From: Thermoleophilaceae bacterium
GTDB lineage: Bacteria; Actinomycetota; Thermoleophilia; Solirubrobacterales; Thermoleophilaceae
Assembly: GCA_013696905.1 (NCBI GenBank)
Contig: JACCXP010000343.1
Coordinates: 1-7,171 of the forward strand
Length of the DNA stretch: 7,171 bases
Reading direction: 5' to 3'
Both the position numbers and the translations under genes were made by a program. Of this stretch, positions 6,939 through 7,171 are shown piece after piece; the stretch's first letter is position 1, and each line of letters begins with the position of its first letter. The notes below the pieces were generated by a model, which did no database searches, had not been told where the DNA came from, and was given only the letters and a program-made list of their open reading frames with translations.

Positions 6939-7171
6939 GGGCGTCCGTTTCGGCCGGGCTCTGCGCCGCCGGTGCGTCCAGCCGGGACTCGACCCACTCG
7001 GTCGAGGCGATGTGACGCTTCATCCCCAGCTCCTTCGGGGTGAACCCGAGGGCGAGCCCGACCAGTTGCGGCAGATGCAGCACCGCGAGGCCGAGGTCGC
7101 GGTTGACGACCTTGGCCGCCTCGGGCTGCTGCATGTCGAGGTTCAGGTGGCAGAGGGGGCATGGGGTGACC
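6928..7171 (-). CDS. HdrB-like CCG-domain iron-sulfur protein, C-terminal end (runs off right edge)
   Basis: The open frame enters from the right edge and reads [15 protein letters not shown], then a helical region with [11 protein letters not shown] and [11 protein letters not shown], ending in an Ala/Ser-rich tail. The C-P-L-C pair at the visible N-terminal edge followed by H-L-N-L-D is the closing CxxC of a cysteine-rich (CCG) domain as found in heterodisulfide reductase subunit B, glycolate oxidase GlcF and related proteins; the LPQL-G-ALG continuation fits the HdrB type best. In non-methanogens such proteins belong to electron-transfer complexes rather than CoB-CoM chemistry. About 80 residues are seen; the first CCG copy and any partner subunit lie outside. 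An internal ATG at 7134 exists but lies after the CxxC motif and is not the start. The stop overlaps the antiporter end by 11 bp. Confidence 0.8.
   Translation of the reverse strand, partial: VTPCPLCHLNLDMQQPEAAKVVNRDLGLAVLHLPQLVGLALGFTPKELGMKRHIASTEWVESRLDAPAAQSPAETDALTV

Overview
The window is GC-rich and densely packed, with short intergenic gaps, GTG and TTG starts beside ATG, and several genes that appear to be read from leaderless transcripts. It carries recR and a lysC-asd pair close together, an association seen in Actinobacteria. The four-helix membrane protein behind recR and the general codon style suggest a deep-branching actinobacterium, possibly Thermoleophilia (Solirubrobacterales or Gaiellales). 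That placement is inference; no rRNA or tRNA gene is present to test it.

Layout from left to right. (1) The first two thirds or less of a CPA1-type Na+(K+)/H+ antiporter runs off the left edge on the minus strand (1-578). (2) Divergent from it, recR (631-1230, +) is followed with a GTGA overlap by a small four-helix membrane protein (1227-1661, +). (3) Converging on these is a minus-strand two-gene operon: a PF04909-type amidohydrolase (3045-2119) and a cysteine-dioxygenase-family cupin (2122-1475). They overlap by TTGA, and both start with TTG. The cupin and the membrane protein overlap tail to tail by 187 bp. (4) Divergent from the amidohydrolase, lysC (3097-4452) and asd (4442-5485) overlap by 11 bp and encode the first and second dedicated steps of the aspartate pathway to lysine, threonine, methionine and diaminopimelate. 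(5) After asd comes a short hairpin and a tiny minus-strand gene for a 43-residue SHOCT-domain protein (5665-5534). (6) A second, complete and clearly different CPA1-like antiporter follows (5691-6938, +). (7) The C-terminal end of an HdrB-like cysteine-rich (CCG) iron-sulfur protein enters from the right edge on the minus strand (7171-6928) and overlaps the antiporter stop by 11 bp.

The genes fall into unrelated functional groups: DNA repair (RecR), amino-acid biosynthesis (LysC, Asd), cation/proton exchange (two antiporters), probable small-molecule or thiol catabolism (amidohydrolase plus thiol dioxygenase) and redox (HdrB-like). No mobile element, CRISPR array or defence system is visible. 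The points most worth a second look are: the amidohydrolase/thiol-dioxygenase operon, whose dioxygenase has Gln where true cysteine dioxygenases have the substrate-binding Arg; the mutual stop-codon loss at the convergent overlap; the stand-alone SHOCT microprotein; and a repeated TANNNT plus 7-8 nt plus start-codon arrangement that points to leaderless transcription.
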